A DNA stretch of 64,000 nt from Ornithinibacillus caprae (GTDB lineage: Bacteria; Bacillota; Bacilli; Bacillales; Amphibacillaceae), in the NCBI RefSeq assembly GCF_009728145.1, contig NZ_WOCA01000003.1, positions 1 to 64,000 of the forward strand. The letters are read 5' to 3'. Positions 8,418-17,385 of the stretch are shown one piece after another (within the stretch, counting starts at the first letter, position 1; each line of letters starts with the position of its first letter). The notes beneath the pieces were generated by a model. That model was not told where the DNA came from. It ran no database searches and saw only the letters and a program-made list of their open reading frames with translations. A program made the translations under genes and the position numbers.

Positions 8418-8555
8418 TTTATCTCCTCCTCGGTTATCTTATATTTCTATCATACTCTCCTGACAGCTTTTTAACCTCGGCACCACGACTGAAATTACCG
8501 CACAAAAAATCCCAACTTAAAATGTAGAGATTTTCAGTCTGAAGTCTTAGGAACA

Positions 8556-9305
8556 CTATGAAGGATTCATCACTCGTTGAATAAACTGACTTGTTCGCTC
8601 TTGAGTTGGATTTCGTAACACTTGGCTAGGTGGTCCTTGTTCGACAATTTGACCTTGATCCATAAAGATTATCGTATCAGCAACCTCCTCGGCAAATCGC
8701 AATTCATGAGTGACAATCACCATTGTCCATCCCTCTTTTGCCAAATCCTTCATGACCTTCAACACATCTCCGACCAACTCAGGATCTAATGCGGAAGTTG
8801 GTTCATCAAATAGCATTAATTCTGGTTCAATTGCTAATGCTCTCGCTATCCCTACACGCTGTTGTTGTCCACCTGATAGCTGGTGAGGGTATAGATCCTT
8901 CTTGTCTGCTAATCCAACTTTTTTCAAAATACTCTCTGCCAGTTGTAAAACTTCCAGCTTGTTTCTTTTTTGGACAAATAACGGTCCTTCCGTTACATTT
9001 TGCAATGCTGATTTATGGGGAAACAAGTTATAGGATTGAAACACCATTCCTGATTTACGACTTAACTCCATGAGTTGTTTCTTTTTCAAGGTTTGACCAA
9101 ATTCCACTTCAAAACCATCATGAAACACAAGCCTTCCCTGATCAGGGATCTCCAGTCCATTCAAACACCGGAGTAACGTAGTTTTCCCAGATCCGGATGG
9201 ACCGATAATCGTGATAATATTGCCTTCATCAATAGCTATATCTATATTTTTTAATACATTTAAATCCCCAAACGACTTTGATAATCCCTTTACGGATAAA
9301 AACAA
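8556..9305 (-). CDS. tcyC: L-cystine ABC transporter ATP-binding protein TcyC
   Basis: This is a 249-residue polar amino acid ABC ATPase with Walker A GPSGSGKTT, Q-loop region, signature LSGGQQQR, Walker B LMLFDEP and a switch histidine in VTHELRF. Length and operon order match Bacillus TcyC (about 247 residues). It powers uptake of cystine and related compounds with TcyA and TcyB, whose genes lie immediately upstream on the same strand (15-base gap). Assignment to cystine rests mainly on TcyA, because ATPases of this class are alike. Confidence 0.85.
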   Translation of the reverse strand: MFLSVKGLSKSFGDLNVLKNIDIAIDEGNIITIIGPSGSGKTTLLRCLNGLEIPDQGRLVFHDGFEVEFGQTLKKKQLMELSRKSGMVFQSYNLFPHKSALQNVTEGPLFVQKRNKLEVLQLAESILKKVGLADKKDLYPHQLSGGQQQRVGIARALAIEPELMLFDEPTSALDPELVGDVLKVMKDLAKEGWTMVIVTHELRFAEEVADTIIFMDQGQIVEQGPPSQVLRNPTQERTSQFIQRVMNPS

Positions 9306-9320
9306 TCTGACTCCTCCTCC

Positions 9321-10031
9321 CTAACGAGCTACATAACGGTCAAGTCGGTTTTCGATTTGGTCTTGAACGATAGACAGAGCAAAACAAACAATCCAATATA
9401 AAATAGCAGCTTCTACATAAAGAAGCATGAATTCATACGTTCGTGCAGCTATTTCTTGTGCTTTTCGGAATAATTCCGCTACCAAAATAAGTGATGCTAG
9501 TGATGTATCTTTAACTAAACTAATAAATGTATTAGATAAAGGCGGAATCGAAACTCTCGCGGCCTGTGGTAAAATAATTCTCCTCAGTGCCTGACCATAA
9601 TTCATTCCGATTGTCTGTGCCGCTTCCCACTGTCCTTTTGGAATCGAGGAAATCGAAGCACGAATGATTTCCGAACCATAAGCACCAACATTAAGAGAAA
9701 ATGCAATTACTGCACTAGGAAATGGATCGATCGTTAACCCTATGCTCCCCAATCCAAAAAATACGATAAATAGCTGAACTAGTAATGGGGTACCTCTAAT
9801 TGCTGATACATAGACTCTAGCTGGAGCGGTTAGGATTTTAGATTTCGATAGACGCATAATAGCTGTAAGGAGCGCAAGACATATTCCAACTGTAAAAGAA
9901 ACTAATGTGAGCGGAATGGTATATTTAATTGCTCCTTGAATCATAGGAAGAAGAGAATTTTGGAATAACTCCCATCCCTCCATATTCGCTGTAATAGCAA
10001 AAACAATATTATTGAGAAACATCTTCACCAA
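9321..10031 (-). CDS. tcyB: L-cystine ABC transporter permease TcyB
   Basis: The product is 236 residues of the His/Glu/Gln/Arg/opine transporter permease class. It has about five membrane helices and the cytoplasmic EAA loop ([23 protein letters not shown]). The frame opens with TTG at 10031; ATG at 10022 is an alternative start. Either one overlaps the end of tcyA, so the genes are translationally coupled. Bacillus TcyB has about 234 residues. It forms the membrane channel of the TcyABC importer. Confidence 0.85.
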   Translation of the reverse strand: MVKMFLNNIVFAITANMEGWELFQNSLLPMIQGAIKYTIPLTLVSFTVGICLALLTAIMRLSKSKILTAPARVYVSAIRGTPLLVQLFIVFFGLGSIGLTIDPFPSAVIAFSLNVGAYGSEIIRASISSIPKGQWEAAQTIGMNYGQALRRIILPQAARVSIPPLSNTFISLVKDTSLASLILVAELFRKAQEIAARTYEFMLLYVEAAILYWIVCFALSIVQDQIENRLDRYVAR

Positions 10032-10836
10032 ACCACTTTTCCGAGATTTCAGCTAATGTCCCGTCTTCCTTCATTGCCTCTAATTGTTTATTAACTGCCT
10101 CTACTAATTCTTCATTTCCTTTCCGAAACGCAAATGCATTTTCCGATGAACTTTCCGTGCGTGCAGCAATTTTCATTCCTGCCTCTGGTTGTGCTTGCAT
10201 AAAATCAAGTACTGCTAAGCGATCATTAACTGTAACCTCAACACGACCTTGTCTTATTAGTTCGATTGCCTGTGCTAGTCCCTCAACAGAAACCAGCTCA
10301 GCACCATATTCTTCAGCAATATCTCCATAATTACTGGTTAGAGACTGTGCCGATTGTTTTCCTTCTAAATCCTCAAACGAATTAATATCTGTATTATCCT
10401 CAGGTACAACGATAACCGGAGAAGAAATCGTATACGGAATGGAAAAATCATAATTTTCAAGTCGATCCTCTCTGATTCCTACTTGATTTGCAATCAAATC
10501 AAACCGTTCGGAGTTCAAACCAGCAAACATAGCATCCCACTGTGTTTCCTGAAATTCGACTTCTAAGCCCATACGGTCAGCTACTTCTCTAATCACTTCC
10601 ACATCATAACCAGTTAATTCATCCTGTTCATTGTGGAAAGTAAATGGAGGATACGTCCCTTCTGTTCCAACAGTTAGAACCCCTCTTTCCATTATTTCTT
10701 CATATGAATTGGCTGGGCCATCAGCATCCCTCCCTGCCTGACCACCATTATCTGTAGGCTCGTCTTCCGTATCCGTACCACAACCTGAAAAAATTACCAT
10801 AAACGCGATAAATACCACCCACATAAACTTCTTCAT
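10009..10836 (-). CDS. tcyA: L-cystine-binding lipoprotein TcyA
   Basis: The start at 10836 is preferred among several consecutive ATGs, because GGGAG lies 8 bases before it; upstream in-frame ATGs exist to 10851. The 275-residue product has a lipobox with Cys19 (FSGC), a Gly/Asp-rich linker and a type 3 periplasmic binding fold. Long stretches follow Bacillus TcyA closely, as recalled: [71 protein letters not shown]. It captures cystine outside the membrane for TcyB/TcyC. A long palindrome (10925-10971) lies upstream; no S-box or T-box leader was recognised. Confidence 0.9.
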   Translation of the reverse strand: MKKFMWVVFIAFMVIFSGCGTDTEDEPTDNGGQAGRDADGPANSYEEIMERGVLTVGTEGTYPPFTFHNEQDELTGYDVEVIREVADRMGLEVEFQETQWDAMFAGLNSERFDLIANQVGIREDRLENYDFSIPYTISSPVIVVPEDNTDINSFEDLEGKQSAQSLTSNYGDIAEEYGAELVSVEGLAQAIELIRQGRVEVTVNDRLAVLDFMQAQPEAGMKIAARTESSSENAFAFRKGNEELVEAVNKQLEAMKEDGTLAEISEKWFGEDVSQ

Positions 10837-10924
10837 CATCATAACTCCCATCCAAAAATAAATTCTCTCCTGACTATTTTTTTAAGAAACCACGGAATTA
10901 TTCATAAACCAATGAAAAGGGGTT

Positions 10925-10971
10925 AAATCGACAAATCGACAAGTGACAGGCACTTGTCGATTTGTCGATTT
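10925..10971. repeat. 21-bp-stem palindrome (CGACAAGTG family)
   Basis: Bases 10925-10945 pair perfectly with 10951-10971 around a 5-base loop. The inner part is the same palindrome as at 8223-8245 and 45390-45410, but here the outer CGACAAAT arm is duplicated to make a longer stem. It lies between the divergent tcyA and EAL genes, so it cannot be a simple end-of-gene terminator for either. Confidence 0.85.
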
Positions 10972-11067
10972 TGGAGCTCTGTATCAATTTTTACAAAGAA
11001 ATAATACTAGGTTAATAATTCTCCAGTATGCTTAAACTAATTACTTAAAATAGATGGGGCGCTTATT

Positions 11068-11931
11068 ATGGATACTTCGTTATTTTCAAAGATTAGCATC
11101 AATGACCTGTTTTCCTATTTAAATTACGCAAAAAGGAAAAATTTAGCTAAAACGAATGATTTTTTGAAGTTTATTGAACTTAAAAAAATCATAAAAAACA
11201 AATTGTTAACCACCTTTTATCAACCAATCTTTCATTTACGTACAAATCAAATCATAGGTTATGAGGCATTAAATCGCCCACAAAATTCTAAGCAGTTCCC
11301 AACAACCGAGGGTTTTTATAGTTATATTGGACAAACCAACCAAGTGTTTCACCTTGAAAAGCTCACTAGGAATTTAGCCATTCAGAAATTCCATGATCAG
11401 GTAAAAGAACACCCCGAACAGAAAGATTGCTTATTATTTATTAATATACATCCAAACGTATTAGTGGACGCCAACTACAAAAGTGGTGAAACATTAGAGT
11501 TGCTACAAAACTATAATATTTCACCTAATCAAATCGTTTTTGAACTAACAGAAAAAACCGCGGTCACGGACTTTACGATGTTTGAACGGATCTTATCCAA
11601 TTACCGCTCTCAAGGATTTAGAATTGCCATTGACGATGCTGGGAGTGGCTATAACAGCTTAAAAACACTCGTTCATCTAAAACCTGAATTTATTAAATTT
11701 GACCGGACATTAATCGATAATATTCACTGTAATGAGCCACAGCAACAACTAATTCACTTACTGGTTGAATTTGCAAACCAATCAAACACGACCGTATTAG
11801 CAGAAGGGATAGAAAAATTAGAAGACCTTACCTATCTAAAAAATTTAGGTGTACATCTAGGTCAAGGTTATGGTTTAGCGATACCACGCAAGGAATTTAT
11901 TAAAAACTTGGCATACGCCAAACCTTTATGA
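11068..11931 (+). CDS. EAL-domain c-di-GMP phosphodiesterase
   Basis: The product is 287 residues: about 45 residues of N-terminal helix, then a single EAL domain. The residues needed for hydrolysis of cyclic di-GMP are all present: E66 in the EAL triplet (YEALNR), the Asn of NIHP, the Glu of FELTE, the Asp pair in DDAGSG, the Lys of IKFDR, the Glu of AEGIE and the Gln of LGQGYG. It is therefore probably an active cytoplasmic phosphodiesterase. It has no sensor domain and no membrane segment. The ribosome site (TGGGGCG) is weak. The gene stands alone. Confidence 0.85.
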   Translation: MDTSLFSKISINDLFSYLNYAKRKNLAKTNDFLKFIELKKIIKNKLLTTFYQPIFHLRTNQIIGYEALNRPQNSKQFPTTEGFYSYIGQTNQVFHLEKLTRNLAIQKFHDQVKEHPEQKDCLLFINIHPNVLVDANYKSGETLELLQNYNISPNQIVFELTEKTAVTDFTMFERILSNYRSQGFRIAIDDAGSGYNSLKTLVHLKPEFIKFDRTLIDNIHCNEPQQQLIHLLVEFANQSNTTVLAEGIEKLEDLTYLKNLGVHLGQGYGLAIPRKEFIKNLAYAKPL

Positions 11932-12083
11932 CAGATGTTTTTCGTTAATTTTTTGCAGGATAAAAAACTTTTTATGCTTTTCCTCTCATCTACAAAACTT
12001 CAAACAATCCATACAAGATATTAATTCTGCCTTTACAATCAAATGGTATGATGAACGTAGAAGAATAAAGGGGGCACTAAAAA

Positions 12084-12872
12084 ATGAAAGTACGTGCGAT
12101 GTTTATTGATATGGATGGAACGCTGTTAACAGCTAAGAACAACATTTCCAGACGCAATACAGAAGCAATTAACAAGCTGATGAATCAGGGTGTCAAAGTT
12201 TTTCTAGCAACTGGTAGACACTATGACGTTACGGTACCCTATCATAAACAACTTGGCCTTCAAACACCGATGATTTGCTTAAACGGTGCATCAATTCACG
12301 ATGCAATAACAGGAAAAGTAATGCAAATGAAACCTGTCAAATTGGATGAAGATCGGTTCCTCCGTTTGACTGCAGAAATTCCTTGCAATGTGCTTATACA
12401 CGCAAGTAATGGACTATATTGTAAAGAGATGAATGAAGAGATTGAAAGCTGGATAACGGAAGGACAAATTTCTCCTCGTTACATTGGTGATTTACGGAAT
12501 GCAAATTATCCAGACGTCCTTAAATATAGTGTTCGAACGGGTATACCGTGCCCAGAATTTTCTGTTCTTTTTAAAGATGAGGCCGATGTAATTGATTGGC
12601 ACGATGGATTTGAAATTGTTTCTCGAGGAGTCTCCAAATGGTCAGCAATTGAGACATTACTACATGCATTTGGAATTAACACAGATGAAGTTGTAACCAT
12701 TGGGGATGGACCAAATGACATACAAATGCTTCAACATGCTGGAATGGGCGTCGCCATGGATAATGCAAGTGATGCAGTCAAAGAGGTAGCCGACTTCATC
12801 ACCGGACATCACCAAAACGATGGCTTAGCAGCATTTATCGAACAACACCTAATCCACTCCTATTCTATTTGA
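12084..12872 (+). CDS. Cof-type HAD-superfamily phosphatase
   Basis: The product is 262 residues. The catalytic motif FIDMDGTLLT holds D9 and D11. Motif II lies in LATGR, and the late motif GDGPNDIQML marks subclass IIB with its inserted cap domain. Enzymes of this group remove phosphate from sugar phosphates, flavin precursors or pyridoxal phosphate; the substrate cannot be assigned. A strong AAGGGGG ribosome site precedes the ATG. It is a single gene followed by a pair of GGGGTC palindromes. Confidence 0.85.
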   Translation: MKVRAMFIDMDGTLLTAKNNISRRNTEAINKLMNQGVKVFLATGRHYDVTVPYHKQLGLQTPMICLNGASIHDAITGKVMQMKPVKLDEDRFLRLTAEIPCNVLIHASNGLYCKEMNEEIESWITEGQISPRYIGDLRNANYPDVLKYSVRTGIPCPEFSVLFKDEADVIDWHDGFEIVSRGVSKWSAIETLLHAFGINTDEVVTIGDGPNDIQMLQHAGMGVAMDNASDAVKEVADFITGHHQNDGLAAFIEQHLIHSYSI

Positions 12873-12883
12873 AGATAAAACGG

Positions 12884-12945
12884 AATTTGGGGTCAGACCC
12901 TGATTTGCATTTTTGGTGATGCAATTTGGGGTCTGACCCCTGTTT
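12884..12945. repeat. dispersed GGGGTCWGACCCC palindromes (two copies)
   Basis: Two copies of the palindrome lie just after the HAD gene, one reading GGGGTCAGACCC and one GGGGTCTGACCCC, each preceded by AATTT. They can pair with each other or fold alone. A degenerate copy (TCAGGACCTTACTTCTGA) follows at about 12962. The position suggests a role at the 3' end of the transcript. The family recurs at about eleven other places in this window. Confidence 0.75.
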
Positions 12946-13112
12946 AGCGTTTTGGATGCAATTCAGGACCTTACTTCTGATTTGTGTTTTGAGTTGCAAT
13001 TTCGGACCTGAATCCAATTGGTACCCTATCCAAATAAACCAATAATTTAATAAATAATTAATTACATTTTAGGCATACTAACAACTAGGAAACTTACTAG
13101 GGAGGAACAACC

Positions 13113-14114
13113 ATGCCCGAAAAATCCAAAATAACTTCATCGGAGCTTGGAACGTTATGGCTAACTTACCAACAAAAAACCATGATTCTAAGATTTTTGG
13201 AATACTTTATCGAAAAGGCTGATGATGAAAAAGCAAAAACAATTATGACGGAATTATACCATGAAATTGATCCGTATGTAGAAAAAATCATGGTTATTTT
13301 CCAGGAGGAAGTTGCAGTAATACCGGTAGGGTTTACGACCGAAGATGTAAATAAAGAAGTGCCTAAACTGTATGACAATGGTTTCGATATCATGTTCGTT
13401 CGCTTGATTAAGGAAATTAGTATGGCTATGCATACATTAAATATTACCATGTCATCTCGCGAAGATATTATTTTGTTGTATAAAGACCTCACAGCAATTA
13501 CACAAAAATACTATAACCAATGTACGCAATATTTAATTGAAAAAGGCATGCTCGCCCGGCCACCTTATGTTTCCATGCCACAATCCGTACAGTATGTAAA
13601 GGATGCATCGTATTTAGGTGGATTAAATCCATTTCGAAATAACAGAACGATTAATACGGTGGAAGTAGCGAACATATTTCATGCAATAGAATCAAACATA
13701 GTCGGAATGCAGATGATCACTGGATTTGCTCAATGTGCTAGTGAGCAGGATACAAAGAAATATTTCTCCAAAGGAGTTGAATTATCAAAAAGTTTTATCA
13801 AGGAATTAAATGAAGTCCTTTTACAGGATGGAGTCCAAACTCCTGCCCCATCTGGTGGTAATGCTACACGTTCAGTTATAGCTCCATTTTCCGATAAGAT
13901 GATGATGTATTGCACAAGTCTGTTTTGTAGCTTTGCGATCGGAGGAAACTCAGTAGGAACCTCCTTTAGCTTAAGGAATGATTTATCAGCAAAAATCACG
14001 ACGATCATGAAGGATGTCTTCGAATATGCCCATGAAGGTGCAAGAGTCATGATTAAGCATGGGTGGATGGAAGAACCTCCACAGATGGAGAATCGAGATG
14101 AGTTGAGAAAATAA
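13113..14114 (+). CDS. DUF3231 family protein
   Basis: This 333-residue, mostly helical protein contains two similar halves of about 160 residues. Each starts with a helix pair like LGTLWLTYQQKTMILRFLEYF and contains an IPVGFTTEDVN-type or matching segment, the form expected of DUF3231. The fold is probably a pair of four-helix bundles. The function is unknown. A good GGGAGG ribosome site precedes the ATG. A CATACTA box at 13074-13080 could be the -10 of a forespore promoter, but no convincing -35 is present. A second family member begins at 63032. Confidence 0.8.
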   Translation: MPEKSKITSSELGTLWLTYQQKTMILRFLEYFIEKADDEKAKTIMTELYHEIDPYVEKIMVIFQEEVAVIPVGFTTEDVNKEVPKLYDNGFDIMFVRLIKEISMAMHTLNITMSSREDIILLYKDLTAITQKYYNQCTQYLIEKGMLARPPYVSMPQSVQYVKDASYLGGLNPFRNNRTINTVEVANIFHAIESNIVGMQMITGFAQCASEQDTKKYFSKGVELSKSFIKELNEVLLQDGVQTPAPSGGNATRSVIAPFSDKMMMYCTSLFCSFAIGGNSVGTSFSLRNDLSAKITTIMKDVFEYAHEGARVMIKHGWMEEPPQMENRDELRK

Positions 14115-14256
14115 AGAAGTGATCTTCAAGTGACCTAGCGGAGGTCCTGGAGATCATTTTTTACGTTTACAAAATACAGCTTTTAACAAAAATCTATTAC
14201 TTCTTTTCAATCTATCCGAATTCATTTATACTATTCAAAAGGAGGTGAACGATAAC

Positions 14257-14616
14257 ATGGAACAAGAAACTATACTGAAAGAAATTTTACATGTATTAAG
14301 ATCCCATTCAGATCAGGTTAACAAGAGATTTAAAGAGATGGATGATAGGTTTGAAAAGAAATTCGAACAATTGGATGATAAGTTTGAGAGAAAATTTCAA
14401 CAGATGGATGATAAATTCGAGAAGAGATTTGTTCAAATGGAGCAAAAGTTCGAGAAGAAGTTTGACCATATGGACAAGCGTTTCGATCGACTTGAACAAA
14501 AAGTTGATGGAATACGCATAGATTTAACAGATACACAAAAAACTACAAATTTCTTATTATCTAAAGTAGCCCAACATGAGGAAAAACTTCTACAACTTTC
14601 CGAGCAGCAAACCTAA
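14257..14616 (+). CDS. small coiled-coil protein with 11-residue repeats
   Basis: The start is ATG 14257, 9 bases after GGAGGTG; the frame can be extended to a GTG inside that ribosome site. The 119-residue product is one long charged helix. Residues about 25-80 consist of five or so tandem 11-residue units of the form DDKFEKRFxQM, matched in the DNA by a 33-base repeat. Hendecad spacing predicts a coiled coil, so the protein probably oligomerises or bridges partners. There is no membrane segment. Function unknown. A terminator follows at 14645-14688. Confidence 0.75.
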   Translation: MEQETILKEILHVLRSHSDQVNKRFKEMDDRFEKKFEQLDDKFERKFQQMDDKFEKRFVQMEQKFEKKFDHMDKRFDRLEQKVDGIRIDLTDTQKTTNFLLSKVAQHEEKLLQLSEQQT

Positions 14617-14644
14617 TTCCTCGCGCTGCATAAACCCTAAAACC

Positions 14645-14688
14645 AATAACACCTCCACACCAAAAACAGGATGGAGGTGTTATTTTTG
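14645..14688. terminator. intrinsic terminator
   Basis: Bases 14645-14657 pair with 14672-14684 (13 bp), followed by a T run. It ends the coiled-coil gene; a GGGGTC palindrome pair follows immediately at 14694-14742. Confidence 0.85.
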
Positions 14689-14693
14689 TACAT

Positions 14694-14745
14694 TTGGGGT
14701 CTGACCCCAAGTTGCGTGTCACTCAGGGTCTGACCCCAAATCACA
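14694..14745. repeat. dispersed GGGGTCTGACCCC palindromes (two copies)
   Basis: Two copies in the same orientation, about 32 bases apart. The second borders the DMT transporter gene: the TGA stop codon of that gene (minus strand) is part of the repeat edge TGTGATTTGGGG. Confidence 0.75.
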
Positions 14746-15634
14746 CAGAAACTCTCCCCTTTCCTTTTGCTTTCTTAACTGTAACCTCACTTATTAGGGT
14801 GGATCCTAATATACAAATTCCACCTATAATTTGAATAATACTCATACTTTCATGCAAAATGATCGCAGCCATGATTACAGCGGAGATCGGATCAATGTAA
14901 CTAAATACTCCAATAGTTTGTCCCTTTAATTTTTTCATTGCTGAGAAGTACAATAAATAAGCAACTCCAGTATGAATGATCCCTAGGATAACGATCAAGA
15001 TAAGTGACTGCATATCCAATTCAGCGTAATACATGCTCTCGGTCAATCCTACATAAGGAAACAATACAATTGAGGCAATTGATAGCTGCATGACTGTTGT
15101 CTCAAAATCCGATAAATTTTTAATAAATTTATTCATTAAAATAACACTCGCATAAAATGCTGCAGCTAATAATCCGTAACCTATACCAACTGGATGATTA
15201 TAGGATCCACTACCCAACCCTGTATCGGGTTGGACAACCAAAAATAACCCGGTAACGGCTATGATAATGCTGAGTCCTTTCTTCCATGACAAGCTTTCCT
15301 TCAGTAACAAAGGTGCCAAGACCATGACAAAAACAGGTGCAAAGTAGTAGCTAAGCGTAGCATTCGAAATGGTCGTATACTGATACGATTCAAATAAGAA
15401 TATCCAGTTAAATCCCAATGCAGACCCAGATAAAACTAGCATCAATAGATTTCGCTTCGTAGTTTTAAGATTAAATCTCTGCTTCACAAAAAAACTAGCA
15501 CTAATTAAAAAAATGCTTCCAATAGCTCCTCTAAAAAGAGCGATCTCACTGGAAGAAAGATCAATATTCCTCACAAACAACCCAATACTCCCAAAAATAA
15601 GCATTACTAAAATAAACGTAGCCTTAGCCCTCAC
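14741..15634 (-). CDS. EamA/DMT-family transporter
   Basis: The product is 297 residues with ten predicted membrane helices formed by two EamA repeats (halves joined near residue 150). The start is GTG at 15634 with GGGGGAG 6 bases upstream. Members export amino acids, metabolites or drugs; the substrate is unknown. The last residues are basic (KKAKGKGR). The stop codon falls in the flank of a dispersed GGGGTC repeat, and another repeat pair lies just before the start (15651-15705), so the gene is bracketed by copies. Confidence 0.85.
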   Translation of the reverse strand: MRAKATFILVMLIFGSIGLFVRNIDLSSSEIALFRGAIGSIFLISASFFVKQRFNLKTTKRNLLMLVLSGSALGFNWIFLFESYQYTTISNATLSYYFAPVFVMVLAPLLLKESLSWKKGLSIIIAVTGLFLVVQPDTGLGSGSYNHPVGIGYGLLAAAFYASVILMNKFIKNLSDFETTVMQLSIASIVLFPYVGLTESMYYAELDMQSLILIVILGIIHTGVAYLLYFSAMKKLKGQTIGVFSYIDPISAVIMAAIILHESMSIIQIIGGICILGSTLISEVTVKKAKGKGRVSV

Positions 15635-15650
15635 GTATCGCTCCCCCTCG

Positions 15651-15705
15651 ATTTGGGGTCAGGTCCCTTGTCCCAAATAATAAAACAGAGGGTCTGACCC
15701 CAATG
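15651..15705. repeat. dispersed GGGGTCAGGTCCC repeat pair
   Basis: One copy reads GGGGTCAGGTCCCTTGTCCC, the other GGGTCTGACCCCAATGTCCC. They are separated by an AT-rich 15-base spacer. They lie upstream of the DMT transporter and before the DUF3892 gene. Confidence 0.7.
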
Positions 15706-15834
15706 TCCCAAAAATGATAGTTATTATTATCTCATGTTCAGTTGAGAAAAGAAATTCTTCTGATTTTAGGATTGAATATCTCCTGTTAGAACAAAATAAG
15801 GATGAGGTTCTAGCATGATTAGGAGGTTAAAACA

Positions 15835-16143
15835 ATGCCTGAAAAAGATTTCGAACAAATTTACAATGAGTACCGAAACCAGAGTGAAGTCCAAGCTAAT
15901 GATCATCAAGAAGAAACCAATGGTAAGGAAGAAATTGTTGCAGTTAGAAAAAATGACGATGGAGATATCATCGCTTTTAAAACCAATTCTGGACGAGAGC
16001 TAGATTATGTTACAGCGTTGGAAGAAGCAAAGACTGGAAATATTGCACATATTGATGTATTTCATAAATATGGACGGGATATCATACGAAGTGAACCAGA
16101 TGGAATCAAGGAGAATAATTTGGATAATTTACCAGAATTTTAG
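15835..16143 (+). CDS. DUF3892-containing small protein
   Basis: The product is 102 residues. About 35 charged N-terminal residues are followed by a DUF3892 domain: IVAVRKNDDGDIIAFKTNSG, then the helix with DYVTALEEAKTGNI and RDIIRSEPDG. The domain is found widely in Bacillaceae and has no known biochemical role. AGGAGG lies 7 bases before the ATG. The protein is soluble and acidic. Confidence 0.75.
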   Translation: MPEKDFEQIYNEYRNQSEVQANDHQEETNGKEEIVAVRKNDDGDIIAFKTNSGRELDYVTALEEAKTGNIAHIDVFHKYGRDIIRSEPDGIKENNLDNLPEF

Positions 16144-16149
16144 TGATCT

Positions 16150-16202
16150 AGGGTCAGGTTCGTTGTCCCAGGTGAAGGTGTTGGTTGGGACAGCCTGTCC
16201 CT
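16150..16202. repeat. dispersed GGGTCAGGTTCGTTGTCCC repeat
   Basis: A copy of the family follows the stop of the DUF3892 gene within 10 bases, with an inverted GGGACAGCCTGTCCC element at 16187-16201. Both could form hairpins at the transcript end. Confidence 0.6.
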
Positions 16203-16236
16203 CTCATCTCTCAACAAACTAGTTTCAGGAGGAAAT

Positions 16237-17079
16237 ATGATGCATCAACCAAAAACCTACTGCAACAATGAGTACGATGAACTAAAAAAAGTAATATTAT
16301 GTGAGCCCCAATACATGACTACCAGACAAGTAATACATGATTCAAGCCAGCAGTTTAATGATGTCAAAGGTCATGTCAACTTAGCGTTAAAGCAGCATCG
16401 TAAATTTGTTGATGCGTTAAACAGACACGGGATTGAACCAATTATGCTTCCGTATCATAAAGAATTTCCAGAACAAGTCTTCACACGAGATATTGGTTTT
16501 ACGCTTGGTCAAACCCTTTTTGTAGCAGAGATGGCCCATGACGTACGAAAAGGCGAAGAAAATATTTTAAAGTTTTGGCTGAAGGATGAGGAGATTTCTT
16601 ACTATAACTTAATCGGTGATAAAATTGAAGGTGGAGATGTGATTATTGACCGTGATACGATTTATATCGGAATTAGTAATCGGACTAACCAAGCTGCAAT
16701 TGACCATATTCAAAGCTTATTAGGACAATACGACGTAAAAGCCATCCCATTTAAACAAAAATACTTACATTTAGACTGTGTGTTCAATATACTGTCACCT
16801 AAAGTTGCTATCATATATCCAGAAGCATTAACAAAAGAAGACATCCAATTATTTTCTTCACGATACGAACTTATTGAAGTATCCTATGAAGAGCAGCACG
16901 CTTTAGCAACCAATGTACTAAGCATTGGAAATAGAAAAGTTTTCAGTTTGCCGATGAATAAAGACGTAAACAACCAAATGTGTAATAAAGGATTTGAAGT
17001 CATTGAAGTGGATATTTCAGAAATTGTTAAATCAGGCGGCTCCTTTCGATGCTCCACCCTTCCACTGTTAAGAGCATAG
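16237..17079 (+). CDS. amidinotransferase-fold dimethylarginine dimethylaminohydrolase-like protein
   Basis: The product is 280 residues of the guanidino-group-modifying superfamily. The recognisable catalytic parts are FTRDIGF, the EGGDVI substrate loop, the histidine segment YLHLDCVFN and the nucleophile C272 in SFRCSTLPL. Such enzymes hydrolyse arginine-like guanidines (dimethylarginine, arginine or agmatine-like compounds); the sequence is close to Bacillus YkgA-type proteins, whose substrate is not settled. AGGAGG precedes an ATGATG start. No other arginine-metabolism gene is nearby. Confidence 0.8.
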   Translation: MMHQPKTYCNNEYDELKKVILCEPQYMTTRQVIHDSSQQFNDVKGHVNLALKQHRKFVDALNRHGIEPIMLPYHKEFPEQVFTRDIGFTLGQTLFVAEMAHDVRKGEENILKFWLKDEEISYYNLIGDKIEGGDVIIDRDTIYIGISNRTNQAAIDHIQSLLGQYDVKAIPFKQKYLHLDCVFNILSPKVAIIYPEALTKEDIQLFSSRYELIEVSYEEQHALATNVLSIGNRKVFSLPMNKDVNNQMCNKGFEVIEVDISEIVKSGGSFRCSTLPLLRA

Positions 17080-17083
17080 CTAC

Positions 17084-17138
17084 TTGGGGTCAGGTCTGTT
17101 GTCCCAGCCACGATACAATCCAGGGTCTGACCCCAAGT
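17084..17138. repeat. dispersed GGGGTCAGGTCTGTTGTCCC repeat pair
   Basis: Two copies in inverted order (GGGGTCAGGTC.. and GGGTCTGACCCC), starting within 10 bases of the stop codon of the preceding gene. They fit the pattern of family copies at gene ends. Confidence 0.7.
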
Positions 17139-17210
17139 TACAGCCTAAACCACATCCAAAGTTACACATACTTGAAATCGAGTGAGGTACGATGCCCCAC
17201 TCGATTAGTT

Positions 17211-17366
17211 CTAGATATCTCGTCCTTCTGCTCCTGGGTGTTGATTAGAAACTTTACGATTATTTGTTTTTGGATCTGTATTTTGGGCACGCTCTCCATG
17301 TCCAGGATAAATCGCCTTTTCCCTTTTCTGATTTTTAATGAATTTGTCAAAGTCTTGGTTTACCAT
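17211..17366 (-). CDS. small hydrophilic protein of 51 residues
   Basis: ATG at 17366 has GAGGAGGG 7 bases upstream, and the frame ends with TAG at 17211. The product starts MVNQDFDKFIKNQKREKAI and is hydrophilic, with PGHGERAQNTDPK and a Pro/Gly/Asn-rich tail. The gene follows the hydrolase gene after 19 bases, so the two form an operon. No family is recognised; such proteins in Bacillaceae are often spore-associated, but that is a guess. A hairpin at 17176-17204 can end the transcript. Confidence 0.6.
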   Translation of the reverse strand: MVNQDFDKFIKNQKREKAIYPGHGERAQNTDPKTNNRKVSNQHPGAEGRDI

Positions 17367-17385
17367 TACTGACCCTCCTCGTTCA

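Noticed and set aside
8333-8527. 64-residue plus-strand frame
   Set aside because: It is antisense to the small basic protein gene, which has a far better ribosome site.
14308-14536. Two minus frames across the coiled-coil gene
   Set aside because: Antisense of a 33-base repeat; no start signals.
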